Shown piece by piece: positions 10,893-22,038 of a stretch of DNA of 64,000 nt. Where the stretch lies: assembly GCA_965153455.1 (NCBI GenBank), contig OZ234493.1, forward strand, positions 13,816,213-13,880,212, written 5' to 3'. This DNA comes from Sphagnum compactum (taxonomy: Eukaryota > Bryophyta > Sphagnopsida > Sphagnales). Within the stretch, counting starts at the first letter, position 1. Every line of letters begins with the position of its first letter. The notes below the pieces were generated by a model. That model did not search any database. It was not told the origin of the DNA and saw only the letters and a list, made by a program, of their open reading frames with translations. The position numbers and the translations under genes were made by a program.

Positions 10893-12000
10893 GAGATGGC
10901 GGTAGTTTTTTTCAAATTGGAATTAAGAAATTAGACAAGAACAATTTTCAAGTGTGGAAATTTAGGATTATGAATTTCTTGATGGGGAAAGGTTATCGGG
11001 AGTTCATAATTGGTGATGAGAAAGAACTTCCTTTCCCGGAAAACCCCACACAATAACAAATTCAAGATAATAAAACTTGACATGAAAAAGCTAGGAAAGT
11101 CTTATATTGGCTTTTTGTGAGTGTGTTCGATTCCAAAATTGTGCATATTCAAAATGCAAAATTACCCAAGCAAGTTTGGGATACATTGGTGAAGATGTAT
11201 AACACTAATACAGAAGCCCACAAAATGCAGCTCAAGCAAGAGTTGCATAATCTATAGAAAAACAAGATGAACATTAGTGACTATTCTATAAAGGTGAAAA
11301 ACCTTGCAGATGCTCTTGCATAGGAGCCCCTGTAGATGATGAAGATATAGTGGCCATGACCTTGAATGGATTTGGAAAAGACTATAGCCAGTTCTGTACT
11401 TCAATTGTAGTTCATTTCCTAATTTCCAAGACTTGATAACCTTACTTATAAATGAAGAGATGAGAATTGCTGGTACTTCATCCAATGGAGGAACACAAGA
11501 AAGTGCTTTTTATTCAAATACTAATAGAGGTAAAGGTAGAGGCGGTGAAACCTCATTTCGAGGTCGACAAGGAAGCTCGCATGGTGGACATCATCAACAT
11601 GAAAGTCAACTTCATGGAGGTGGACGAGGAAATTTTAGAGGAAGAGGAAGTCGTGGAGGTCGTGGTGGAAATCATCGAGGTCAACAACTAAATAACGACC
11701 CAAACTACTATTATTGCGCGAAACCTAGGCACATGGCAAAGAACTATTATCAAAGGAAACATGATGCACGAAATGGAAAGTTGTAACAAGGGAATTATGC
11801 ATCAACTAACAATCAAAGGTGATGAGCAATTATTTGTGATGCAGCACATGGCAAATTCAATGATAGGAGGTGTATCATATAATAATGTCTGGTATGTGGA
11901 TTTTGGAGCTTCAAACCACATGACGAGTCTCCAACAATGCCCTTGCAAGCAAAATGAGATTAATGCCATCATCGTCATCATCATGATCATGTGCCACTGA
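10893..12000 (+). mobile_element. Decayed Ty1/copia element: gag and start of protease
   Basis: The gag opens with KLDKNNFQVWKFRIMNFLMG and continues through KARKVLYWL, AKLPKQVWDTLVKMYNT and LNGFGKDYSQFC. An RG-rich basic tail follows at about 11520-11690, then a damaged zinc knuckle (CAKPRHMAKNYY) near 11716-11755. The protease start is WYVDFGASNHMTS near 11890-11925, in which the active-site DSG/DTG is DFG. Nonsense codons lie at 11053 (TAA), 11077 (TGA) and 11255 (TAG), with a frameshift near 11320. Integrase and RT are missing; similarity stops near 11960. Clearly non-functional. Confidence 0.85.
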
Positions 12001-12756
12001 TGAATGGTGTGGAACAAAGTCAGCAAGACATTTATCGAAGGAGATAAGGAAGTTAGAGAAGTGGCTGAGATCTTAAGCACATCAGCACAATATGTCCACA
12101 TTCGCACATCACAATGATCAGCAGGTACCTTCACCTTCTACTCCCACACAAAAACCAAACAACACTCAAAACACAACTCTCTACATACCATACTACGTAC
12201 CATCATTTGCCCACCCAGGTGATGAGACAGACAGACTTTCCACAATGCTGAAAATTTGACTTCTTGACAACAAAGAGGTTGGTATATACATACAGTGGTA
12301 ATCATACCTTGACATCAACTCCAACCACTGCACCTCCTTGTTCTATTGGCCCCAAAAATTGACATGTTTGTAATAATGCTGCAAGATAGGAGCAAATGAA
12401 TTGGTTCATGGACTTACATGATTTGAATTCTCACTCATTGAATGATCTTAAAAGATTGTAATTGAAAAAATCTTGTTGATTGACATGAGCCCACAAGCTT
12501 CATGGTCAACTTTTACAACTTTTTTGGAGTCCATAAATATATTAAGTATAATCAAGGAGACTTGTTGAAATGAAAATGCATCTGCTTCTTGCATTGTGAA
12601 TAATGATCCCAATGTGAAGAACAAAGAAAATTCAAACATTAAAATTATCACAAGTTTTTTGCACTTGAGGATCCATTTTTCAAGTTCTATTGTGGACCAA
12701 AAATAATATTGATAGAAATTTTTTTTATTGTAGTGATCTTGCAAACATAAACCTTA
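12001..12756. other. Intergenic DNA between copia relic and CACTA-like element
   Basis: Mixed-composition sequence with no recognised gene. Short frames exist on both strands (for example 12448-12744 minus) but show no family features or exon structure. Confidence 0.5.
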
Positions 12757-13224
12757 CACTATTAGAAAAAATGGTTTTTGTGACTACATATATGATTGCA
12801 TTTTTAGTTATATATACCACAGGTGACTATATGACTACGTAGTCCATAAAGCCATGTTGTTTCTACAATTAGTCCTTTCCATGACTTTAGTTCTAAGTGA
12901 CATTTATAACTAATGTTTCCATGACTCTAATCCTATTTGGCATAACCATGAAAAGTCATCCAATGGTTGAAATTGACCTTCTATGCCATTGGATTAAAAA
13001 ATGGCAAGCCTAGGTTTCCATTGAGATGATGCCATGTGGCACACATAAGCATCAATTTGATCTATTGCCACATGAAAGCCTAGGCAAGGAATGATATGTT
13101 GCTGCATGGCAAACCTTAGCCACCTTAGACCTACACACCTATGGACCTAGTACCTAGGCACGACACCTTTGGCTAAGAATTTAACCACCTCAGCAACTAG
13201 GTTTGGCACCCAAGGCACCTAGGT

Positions 13225-14345
13225 TTTAAAAATGCTAACACCATAGGTAGCCTATTGTGGCTATTTAATTTAGGCTAGGTAGGCTAGGCTAACTAGGTTG
13301 CAAGATTGAGGACTTGAACCCCTCACCTCCATGTTGGGGGGCCAAGTCCTCAACCAATGCACCACATTCTTTTATGTCAACAAATTATATGAACCTTTTC
13401 TTTGAACCTATTTAAATAGCCTAGTTAAAATATCCTAACCTAGCTTAAGTTAGATACTAAAGTTAACATAAGCTACCCATGCTTAATACCAAAGTTAACC
13501 TAGGTTATTTAGATTATACCGAAGTTATACATAAGGTTATAGCTAGGCTATGTAGGCTACACCTAAGTTATAGGCGATATCTAGGATGTGCCTAAGTTAT
13601 ATAAGTTATGCTAAAACTATGTGGGGCTATAACTAGCTTTTGTATGGTTTTATCTAGGCTATGTAAGCTATAACAAGGTTATGTAGGTAGGCTAGACCTA
13701 GGCTATATAAGCTATGGCTATTATACTTCTAAGGCTACACATAGGTCATGTAGGCCTATACTTAGGTTATATGTAGGTTATATAAGCTAAATTTAAGTTA
13801 TCCCTAGGTTATTTAAGGTTATACCTAGGCTCTACATAGAGTTATACCTAAGCTATATATGTTATATATAAGTTATGTATGGCTATACTTAGGCTATGTA
13901 GGCTATGTAGGCTATGTATAGGTTATGTACAACTATACCTAAGTTATGTAAGGCTATAGTTTGGCTATACTTAGGCTATGTAAGGTTGTACTTCTAAAGT
14001 TATACCTAGGTTATGAAGGGCTAATATGCTTAGGCTATGGAGGCTATGCTTAGGTTATACCTAGGCTATGTAGGTGCCTAAGTTATATAGGTTATCCCTA
14101 GGTTATAACTAGGGTTATACATTAGTTATGTAGGCTATATATAGGCCATATATAGCTATACTTAGGCTATGTAAAGCTATAGTTTAGCTATACCTAGGGT
14201 ATGTAAGGTTTAGTTTGGTTATATCTAGGTTAGGTAGGGTTAATACTTAGGCTATGGAGGCTAGACCTAAGGTTATACCTAGGCCATGTGGGTTATATAT
14301 GAACTATGTATGGCGATGCTTAAGTTATATTTAACCTATGTAGGG
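13225..14345. repeat. Satellite-like core of the CACTA-like element, left block
   Basis: The sequence consists almost entirely of variants of GGCTATGTAGG, TATACCTAGG and GGTTATA, joined in changing order with no fixed period. Low-GC words from the same vocabulary reappear after the nested insertion. The composition is unlike the flanks. Confidence 0.85.
13300..13365 (-). repeat. tRNA-derived sequence (pol III A/B-box pair, SINE head or tRNA fossil)
   Basis: On the minus strand TGGTTGAGGAC (A-box-like, 13356-13346) is followed by GGTTCAAGTCC (13320-13310), an exact B-box consensus, at roughly tRNA-like spacing. The intervening piece contains a run of C and does not form a good anticodon arm. 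I therefore read it as a SINE head or decayed tRNA rather than a working tRNA gene. Confidence 0.4.
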
Positions 14346-14350
14346 TTATA

Positions 14351-14976
14351 GGGTAGATGCAAGCTAAAGTGGCACTATGGACTCATACAAAATGTCTAGA
14401 AAGTTCAGTTTTTTGACCTTTTTTTTGAATTCCAATGATTGATGGCCAATATTGATATTATTTTGATGTTATTTTTATTAAGAAAATCCAAGCCGTTCTA
14501 GAGGTCCTTATTTTGTGCTTTTCAAAAAAAGTTAGCTGAAGACAATTTAAAATTGAGTTAAATATGGACTTTACATTTTTCAAGCATTTTCACGTTGATT
14601 AAAAGTCCATAACTAATATTTTAAAAATAATTTGATGTTAATTTGTTCAAACTTGTGTTCATTAAAAAAAACCATTATATTATAAGTCCTTATAGAAAAT
14701 ATTAAGAATATTTAGGTCATGTCAAAGTTCATGTGCCAAACAATTTGCCAGTTGGCAAGTCCATAAGTTCAAGTTACAAAGTCCATAACGTTTTACCTTA
14801 ACGAATTATGCAAAATAATCTGCATGCTCATTGAGATAATTAAGTTGAGAATTTAAATCCAAGTCCTTAAGATCAAATTAATATATATGTGCATAGTTAT
14901 GAAGCTTACAATCACAACACCTTACAAAAGTTAGTTCTTATGTCACAAAAGTGAGCCATTCTAGCTTGCATCTCCC
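14351..14976. mobile_element. Nested 626-bp element with terminal inverted repeats inside the CACTA-like core
   Basis: The left end is GGGTAGATGCAAGCTAAAG and the right end, reverse-complemented, GGGAGATGCAAGCTAGAATG. This gives about 20 bp of inverted repeat with few differences. TATA flanks both sides (14347-14350 and 14977-14980), possibly a target duplication, although TATA is self-complementary. The interior is AT-rich and unlike the surrounding CTAGG repeats, which resume immediately outside. It has no coding capacity and the superfamily is uncertain. Confidence 0.6.
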
Positions 14977-15725
14977 TATAGTTTGGCTATACGTAAGCTA
15001 CATAATGTTAATACTTAGATTATGGATGCTATATTCAAGGTTATATGTAGGATATGTAAGCTATATATAAGCTATGTATGGCTATACCTAGGTTATATGT
15101 AGAGTTATACCTAGGCTATATCTAGGCAATAATTAAATTATATAAACTATATTTAAAATATATCTAGGCTATGTAAGCTATGTTTATCTTATATTTGTTG
15201 CTATATGTAGGCTATGTAAGGCTACAATTAATCTATGTAGGGTTATACCTAAGGCATATAGGCTATACATAGGGTTATATCTTGGCTATGTAGGGCTAAA
15301 CTTGGGCTATATAGGTGACATAGGGTTATACATGGGGCTATATATGAAAGTTATATGTATGGAACTATGTATAGCTATATCGAGTAAACTATGTTTACAT
15401 CACGTAGGTTATTCCTCTATGCTACATAGGCTATAATTCGACTATATAGGGCTATACTTAGGCTATGTAGGTTAAACCTAAAACTATGTCTACATTATGT
15501 AGGTTATACCTCTAGGTTACATAGGTTGTAATTAGGCTATATAGGGCTATACAAGTAGGTTATGTAGGCTATGTAATGTTATACATAGGCTATGACATAA
15601 TGTTATAAATAAGATATGTAAAGTTATACATAGGTTCTATTTAAGCTATATATAGGTTTTGTATGTTGTCTAGATTATGTAAGTAGTATGCCTATATAGG
15701 CTTTTTAAATGGAATATAGAACCTA
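14977..15725. repeat. Satellite-like core of the CACTA-like element, right block
   Basis: Continuation of the same GGCTATGTAGG/TATACCTAGG word repeats seen at 13,225-14,345, ending about 200 bp before the right terminus where subterminal GTCAT motifs begin. Confidence 0.8.
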
Positions 15726-15921
15726 GGTTTTCTAAACAATGTAAAATTATATATACCAAAATGATTATTAGTCATGTAGTCATATTCATAGTCATTTCGT
15801 CATTTAGATCGCTAGAGTCAAATTAATGGCAATGATTAGTGTTTTTATAAGACTACATGATTAAATTTGGACCTTAGTCACAAAATGTCCTAGTCATAAA
15901 AACCATTTTTAAAAAATAGTG

Positions 15922-18900
15922 TCATCTTCATTATCACATTGCATACTTTTGACCTATCAAGTAGTAATCAAATTTGCCTTTTGATGTAAATGATGACTTG
16001 AAAAGGAAAAACCTAGAAATATATACCCTATTCAATAACTTGTATGGTATTGTTGTTCATGTGGAACGACTTTTAGTTCACATGATATAATGTGATATTG
16101 TTGGCATGGCATTACCCTACACTCTAGTGACTTTCAATGAATGGTGCCCAACTTCTAATTAATGCCTACAAGTTTATTTAAGTAGCACCTTAATACATGG
16201 ACTCCAAAATTGAGGCCTACACTAACCATGGGCCTTCTTTGATTTTGGTGGCATGTTTAGGCACCTCTCCATGTTTTTTCCTCGGTGGGATAGGTAGCTC
16301 TCTATTGCTTCCATTATTTATGTTGTCAATGTCCATTTTAATATGAACCAAATGTAGCTATGTGGATGGCCTTGCTTGGTGCTTTACATAATTCATGGCA
16401 AATTGGAATTTGGAGAACATAGTGAATTTTTTGAATTGGAACCAAAGATGATAGTAGGCTATGAACTACTATCAAACATCTATGCCAAAGACTGAAGAAA
16501 CCATGCATACACAAACTACTAACACCATCTTTGGTTGGTTTTTGAATGCGTTGATAACGTGTGCTTGACATGGAACAATATTTCTACAATTTTGAGGAAC
16601 TTTGAAGGTATTTCTTGTCTTTCATAATTTCTGACTAGATGATTTATGTGCATGAAACTGGGACATAAACCATACCACTGGTTCATTCACACAAATTTCC
16701 TTCTATGCAACATACTATTTCACTGCATGTAGTAATTCTATCAATATTTAGTAGCAAGAAAAACATGTTGAACCTTAGCAACATGATTTTTGAAAGTTGG
16801 GAGTTTACAACCATCATACTTGGAAAATATTGTGTTTAGATTATTTAACAACATTATTTTTTTATTAACAAACTGACAACATAAATTTGTTGGCAATAGA
16901 GGTGTTCAATTTCACACAAGATGGATTGTTGAGTGAGGATGTAATGATTTTTAAAAGTGAAATGCCATGGATGCATAGATGGGTCAACATGCCAACAACA
17001 ATGATGAATGTGCATGCTTGGGATATTGGTCAGGTATTGTCCTTTTTACACGTCGAAAAAGAAGGAATTATGAAAACTTGAGGCCTTGTGAGAACTTGGT
17101 ATTGCAAAAAGAGAAATATACTTTTGTTACACCCTCGTTTTGAAATATTGTAGGGTTGAGCCTGATAACCAAAAATAAATCCATAAAAACTTAGAATCCA
17201 ACACCGTGGAAAAAAATGATTAGATATGGCTAGAGCCAAACAAATCAAGAATTTTACGGCTTGCTCTTTTTCTTTCTTCCTTTGGGGTAATGCTCTTTTA
17301 GTATATCCAAATTGAATATTTGAAAGAGAGTCGAAGAAAGCAAATCAATAATAGTAGCTGATAGCGCACCTCGGTCATAATATCTGATTTTGTGTGAATT
17401 TATTGAGCTAGGCCTACAGCTCTGATAAATATCTACGACGCAGGCAGTGCAAGCAACAACAGGCTATTGAGTCCCAAAAAATATGGTGTTAGCTTCTTTA
17501 GATGATGATGATTTACAAGACATGGGTCACTCCCCTAATGTATTGTTTGTTCCCCAATCTTTGGTGCTTGAACATGAGCTTTAGAAACATTAGTTATAAT
17601 TGGACTAGTCCTAAACTTCTTGCATGTTTTGAAGGGCCTATTTGCCACATGTTGACAATTGATTCTGGAGACTAACTTTGTCCTGTATTCAAATTGAAAT
17701 TAGTGTTATTTGTATTCCATTTGCAAAGAGAAATATTTCCTTGTCTATTTAAATTTTGTTAATCCTATAATGGAAACAATGGATAAGGACTTGGTTTGAA
17801 GGTGACCACCAGATACTCTGGTCTTGGTACTAGAAGTAATTAAGCCAATACTACTCACTTAAAATAAGTATTGAACAATTTTTCTTGTAGAAAGTTCATG
17901 TAGGATAAGTGTTCAATTCTAATTTGTATGCAATTTAAGGATTTTGTGCTTCCATTGAGTAGTATTTTTTTTCATTCTTGATGCATGCTTTTCTTAGTGT
18001 CGAAATATGACTTCATGTCATAAAAGTTCTACTTTGACCATGTTCCTTCCTCAATCATAAACTTGCTTCCCCTTAACTTGAAATACATGGATATATAAAT
18101 GTATATTTAAATATTCCATCTGCCCCCTATATGAAGCTTAATCCCATATGCATTTCTATGAAACAGTAACCCACAATGCACATCACCCATTCCTGAAGTC
18201 CACTATTTCTTGTAATCAATCTTCCCAATTCACATCCAAATCACACCATGTTGGTATTCACTATTCACATTATGATAGTTCATCATCATCTGATGGCTTG
18301 GTTTCATTAATGAGAGTAACTCTAAATGGTTCAAAAATGCATATATTAACGAATCACATATCGAGCAATCCACAATGAAAAGACTACAACCAAACAAAAT
18401 TTTCACTACTTTGATATGAAAATTTCAAAAGCAGAGTTTAGAAATGATTGCCAAAATTCTTCATCAATTTGCATTGATGGATATCTAAAGTCAATGAATT
18501 TTAAACAACTAATATAAGCATTTGAAAAGGTCTTTTCCATTTCAAAATGATTCTTTGAAAATATGTTTCCAAACACACATAGACACATATTATGTTCCAA
18601 TAAATCAAACCATTCATGCAAATATGCACATGATTTTATCATCAAAAGAAAAAGACCTTGGTGTTGATATATGTTGGAAAAACAAGGGTCATTGAGAACC
18701 TATTCCTTTGCCAGTGCTCAAGGCACTGCCTCCTCAAAGAAGAGGGGATAGGGTCTATATATCTTTCAAGTGTTGTCATCAACCATCTCAAGACTAATTT
18801 CAAGTCTAATATGCTCAACTTCAAAGTTCTGATGGGATCCCTTTGTCCACTTTGGCAAGGCTACAATTATTGTTCTATTAATCACGAACAATTTACACCT

Positions 18901-19780
18901 AAACTCCACATAGTTACAATGAAATTCAAAATTGAATGACATGAACATGAGTTTAACTCCTAACCACACATACCTATGCATGCCTTCAAAGATCTTGCAT
19001 CGAAACAATTTGCATTGCTCACAAGTCAAGGGAGAATACCCAATTCTCCGATTCACAATAACTTGAATCTTAACTTGACAATGACCTACCTAGTTATAAC
19101 ACCTTATTTCATTCATACTTCTCTTCCATGGACAATGGACCTGATTGCAAAATCATGTTCTTTCAAAACAAAGATAACCCTTGTAACAAGATCTCACCAA
19201 GTATCGTGAATTCTGAAAATGGGTGGCACATACAACCGAGTATAACGCCCATAACCAAAACCTTTGTTTCCATTAGATAATCTCATTAGATATTGAACCA
19301 AAATTTCAACTTCCAAACTAATCAAACAAATGTAACTAGATACGTCTCTAGTCTCTACACCTAAACAATGGGTAGCTTTCTCTTGACACTCAAAAAGCAA
19401 CGAGGATCCAATCTCATCAAAGTCCACCTTCTACACCACTAAGAAACCTCAATCTTCAACTCAGACTTCCAACTAAAACTATCACTGATGTCACCCAAAA
19501 GCTCATATCAGCTGCAGTAAAGCAATATGTGCCACAGAAGGCAGTCAAAGCTGTTGAAAACTAACGGAAAAGACCATTCACAAAACATATATCGTGAATT
19601 GTCAGATCTCTCACAACCTCTGACGATCTTCCACACACCCATAGTATAACAACCCCCTTTGTATCATGCAATTGAAAGGAGAGTTTAAACATCATACGTG
19701 ATACTGCAGCTTGGGTCTCATGGATTCGTCACATATTACTATTTCTGTTCATGACACCTTCATGTAATAGACACTGGACA
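15922..19780. other. Intergenic DNA without a recognised gene
   Basis: Moderately AT-rich. Several frames of 60-96 codons occur (for example 16887-17081 plus; overlapping plus and minus frames at 18658-19427). They overlap each other on opposite strands, lack family motifs, and do not join into a splice-consistent gene. Decayed retroelement sequence is possible but not demonstrated. Confidence 0.45.
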
Positions 19781-19849
19781 TAGCAACAAGATGTGCAGAT
19801 TTCAAGCCCAATGCAAATTACAAACATACAAGCAATGGATCAATTTCTC

Positions 19850-19990
19850 TCGCTAGCAAGCTTCGCAATGATGCAAATCTCCGCCGCGCTTACGCTCTGT
19901 CTCGCTCGCGATCCGGCCGCGATCTTCGCAATCGTCAAGTCCTTCACGCGCGGAAGCTTTGCGCGGTGGCCATGGCGGCAAGGAAGCTAG
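19850..19990 (-). other. GC-rich island with a well-contexted minus-strand ATG
   Basis: About 140 bp are markedly GC-rich and CpG-rich (cgatccggccgcgatc, ttcacgcgcgg) in otherwise AT-rich DNA, some 330 bp upstream of the RPL13A start codon. On the minus strand it contains gccgccATGGcc followed by nine codons and a possible GTGAAG donor. It could be a first exon of an unrecognised divergent gene, or part of a CpG-rich promoter shared with RPL13A. No downstream exons were identified. Confidence 0.25.
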
Positions 19991-20184
19991 GATGATAAAC
20001 ATCAAAACACATCCAGTTCTCATCCGTGACAAATGCATAGGAAGTTAGGTTTGGAATTGTCTTAGGTTTGGAAGTTAGGTTAGGAAGTACTGTCATTAGG
20101 CTCGTCCAGTAGGTTAGGGGAGGGAGGTTTGGTAATTTTAGGCTAGGAAAGAAGGTTAACGGATTGTGGAATGAGGTTCGGAGA

Positions 20185-20192
20185 TTAGGGTT
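20185..20192 (-). promoter_or_regulatory. Telo-box-like AACCCTAA in RPL13A promoter/leader
   Basis: TTAGGGTT on the plus strand equals AACCCTAA on the minus strand, 127 bp before the RPL13A start codon. Telo-boxes are common near transcription starts of plant ribosomal-protein genes. With telomere-like motifs so abundant in this window, chance occurrence is possible. Confidence 0.4.
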
Positions 20193-20318
20193 GGGATGAC
20201 GGGAGGAGGAGACAAGGCGGCGAGAAGACGAGGATGCGGGGTCTCTTTGAAATTGCGAGCTTTCTCGTCATCGCCATTGCTGCGAGCTGCAGACGGGCAA
20301 GCGAGCACAACAGGCAAA

Positions 20319-22038
20319 ATGGTGACGGGATCCGGTCTGTGTGCCAAGGTCGTGGTGGTGGATGCCCGGCATCACATGCTGGGACGTTTGGCATCGATTC
20401 TTGCCAAGGAGCTTCTGGATGGCCAGCGTGTAGTACGTTTTTTTTCTTCTTCTCCTCTTCCTCCTCCTACGTCTTTTTCTTTTTCTTCTTTTTCTTCTAT
20501 TTTTTGGTTTTCTTTGTCTTGTTTTGCAATGTTATTTAGATCTCGTTCAAATTTTCTTTAGACTGATATGACTGTTTTGTGCACTAGATGATTGGTGTAT
20601 TTGCTTGTAGTTGGAGTAGGAAGAGATCGGTGAGGGAATGAATGGCGGTGGTTTTTCTTTTTCTTCTTCTTCCTTGCAGCAGTTTCGTTCTTATGAACAC
20701 TTAGCTTTGAAGGAGAGTGTTATTTTGGCTCGGTGGTGTGAGGTGAGAGATTGTATGTAATGCAATGAACATTTTCTGTGGCCTTTTTCCTGTTGGATGG
20801 ATTCTGGGCGACTTTGTGAACTTCTTCATGAACACCTCGGATATTGGTTAAGGATTTTTTTTTCTAGCAACTGAGGTTAGGGGAGTTAACCTTTGCCGAT
20901 GTTGGGAATAGGTTGTAGTGCGCTGCGAGGAGATTTGTCTCTCAGGCGGGCTGGTACGGCAGAAGATGAAGTATTTGAGGTTTTTGAGGAAAAGGATGAA
21001 CACCAAGCCCAGCAAGGGCCCTATTCATTTCCGTGCACCAGCACGCATTCTCTGGAGAACTATCCGAGGGTGGGTTTTCTTGGACTTAATGAAGGGACAT
21101 TCTTTTTTTTTTCGGATGGGAAAGCTGCAGGAGTTAGGTTATTTGGAAGTGAGTAGCTTGATGATCAAATGTTTTGTTAAAAAATCTTTGCTTTGGTTTG
21201 AATTAGGAACATGGATAGGAGATGGATTTATGTGTGTTTGATGTGCATTGAAATTGTATCCTGTAGGTCAAGCTGTGTGTGGAAATTCTCATTTATGTCT
21301 GCCATGTTTCTGCAGAATGATCCCCCACAAGACAAAGCGAGGAGCTGCTGCATTGGAGCGCCTAAAGGCCTTTGAGGGTATTCCTGCTCCCTATGACAAG
21401 ATAAAGAGAATGGTGATCCCTGATGCACTCAAGTGAGTTCCTGATGAGCCTTTCCTTGGTTAACTCTGATTGCCTTTTGCTGTTGACATGCCATTACTTT
21501 GTAAATGCAGGCTTCAAAGCCCTCTGGGATCTCCCTCAGTTGTTTTTTCTTTCTTTCATGGTTTTATATCCCCTTTCTATTAATATTGTCAAGCATTGGT
21601 AACCCTTTTGCTGGGTGATTTCAGGGTGTTGAGGTTGCAGCCGGGGCATAAATTCTGTTTGTTGGGCCGTCTCTCTACCGAGGTTGGCTGGCACCATTAT
21701 GACACCATCAAGGTATGTTTTGATACCCCTGTAAATTTGTATGAAGTGACAAATAGATGTGTTCACTGGAAGCTTGGGCATATAGTTGAGAGCAATGATT
21801 GTAACTGTACATCAGGAGTACTGGGGAAAGAGTGAACTATGGTCTGGAGTTGCTCTGAATCTGGGATACTGTTTGGACTATTGCATAGGAATTGGAGGAG
21901 AAGCGGAAGGCCAAATCCAAGGTCTTTTATGAGCGCAAGAAGCAGCTCATCCAGCTTCGTCTCAAGGCTGCAAAGCGGGTGGAGGAGCAGATTAGCCCTT
22001 TGCAAGAAACCTTGGTGCCTATCAGCTACAAGGCATAG
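20319..22038 (+). CDS. RPL13A: 60S ribosomal protein L13a (uL13), 5 exons
   Basis: Encodes a 208-residue large-subunit protein of the cytosolic ribosome. Predicted exons: 20319-20432, 20912-21069, 21316-21432, 21625-21712 and 21889-22038; all introns are GT-AG and phases agree. Family motifs in order are [83 protein letters not shown] and [18 protein letters not shown], then a basic helix ([17 protein letters not shown]) typical of the eukaryotic C-terminus. Length matches the roughly 206-residue plant proteins. Start chosen where the family begins (MVTGSG); an ATG at 20196 is in frame 41 codons upstream. The gene is convergent with the membrane-protein gene at 24-28 kb. It looks intact and expressed. 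Confidence 0.95.

Larger units (their letters stand above)
12757..15921. mobile_element. Non-autonomous CACTA (En/Spm)-like DNA transposon, about 3.2 kb
   Basis: The left end reads CACTATTAGAAAAAATGG and the right end, read on the other strand, CACTATTTTTTAAAAATGG. Both continue with TTTTT.TGACTA. This is the 5'-CACTA...TAGTG-3' signature of the superfamily. Subterminal GACTA/GTCAT motifs recur inside both ends (12780-12930 and 15770-15900), as expected for transposase-binding subterminal repeats. Adjacent 3-bp flanks are TTA and TCA, so the 3-bp target duplication is at best imperfect. No transposase is encoded; the interior is degenerate CTAGG/GGCTATG repeat plus a nested element. Confidence 0.75.

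Noticed and set aside
13300-13365. Functional tRNA gene
   Set aside because: A and B boxes are present but no good anticodon stem or acceptor stem; C-run in the middle.
18658-19427. Protein gene in overlapping frames on both strands
   Set aside because: No family motifs, frames overlap in opposite directions, no consistent splice structure.
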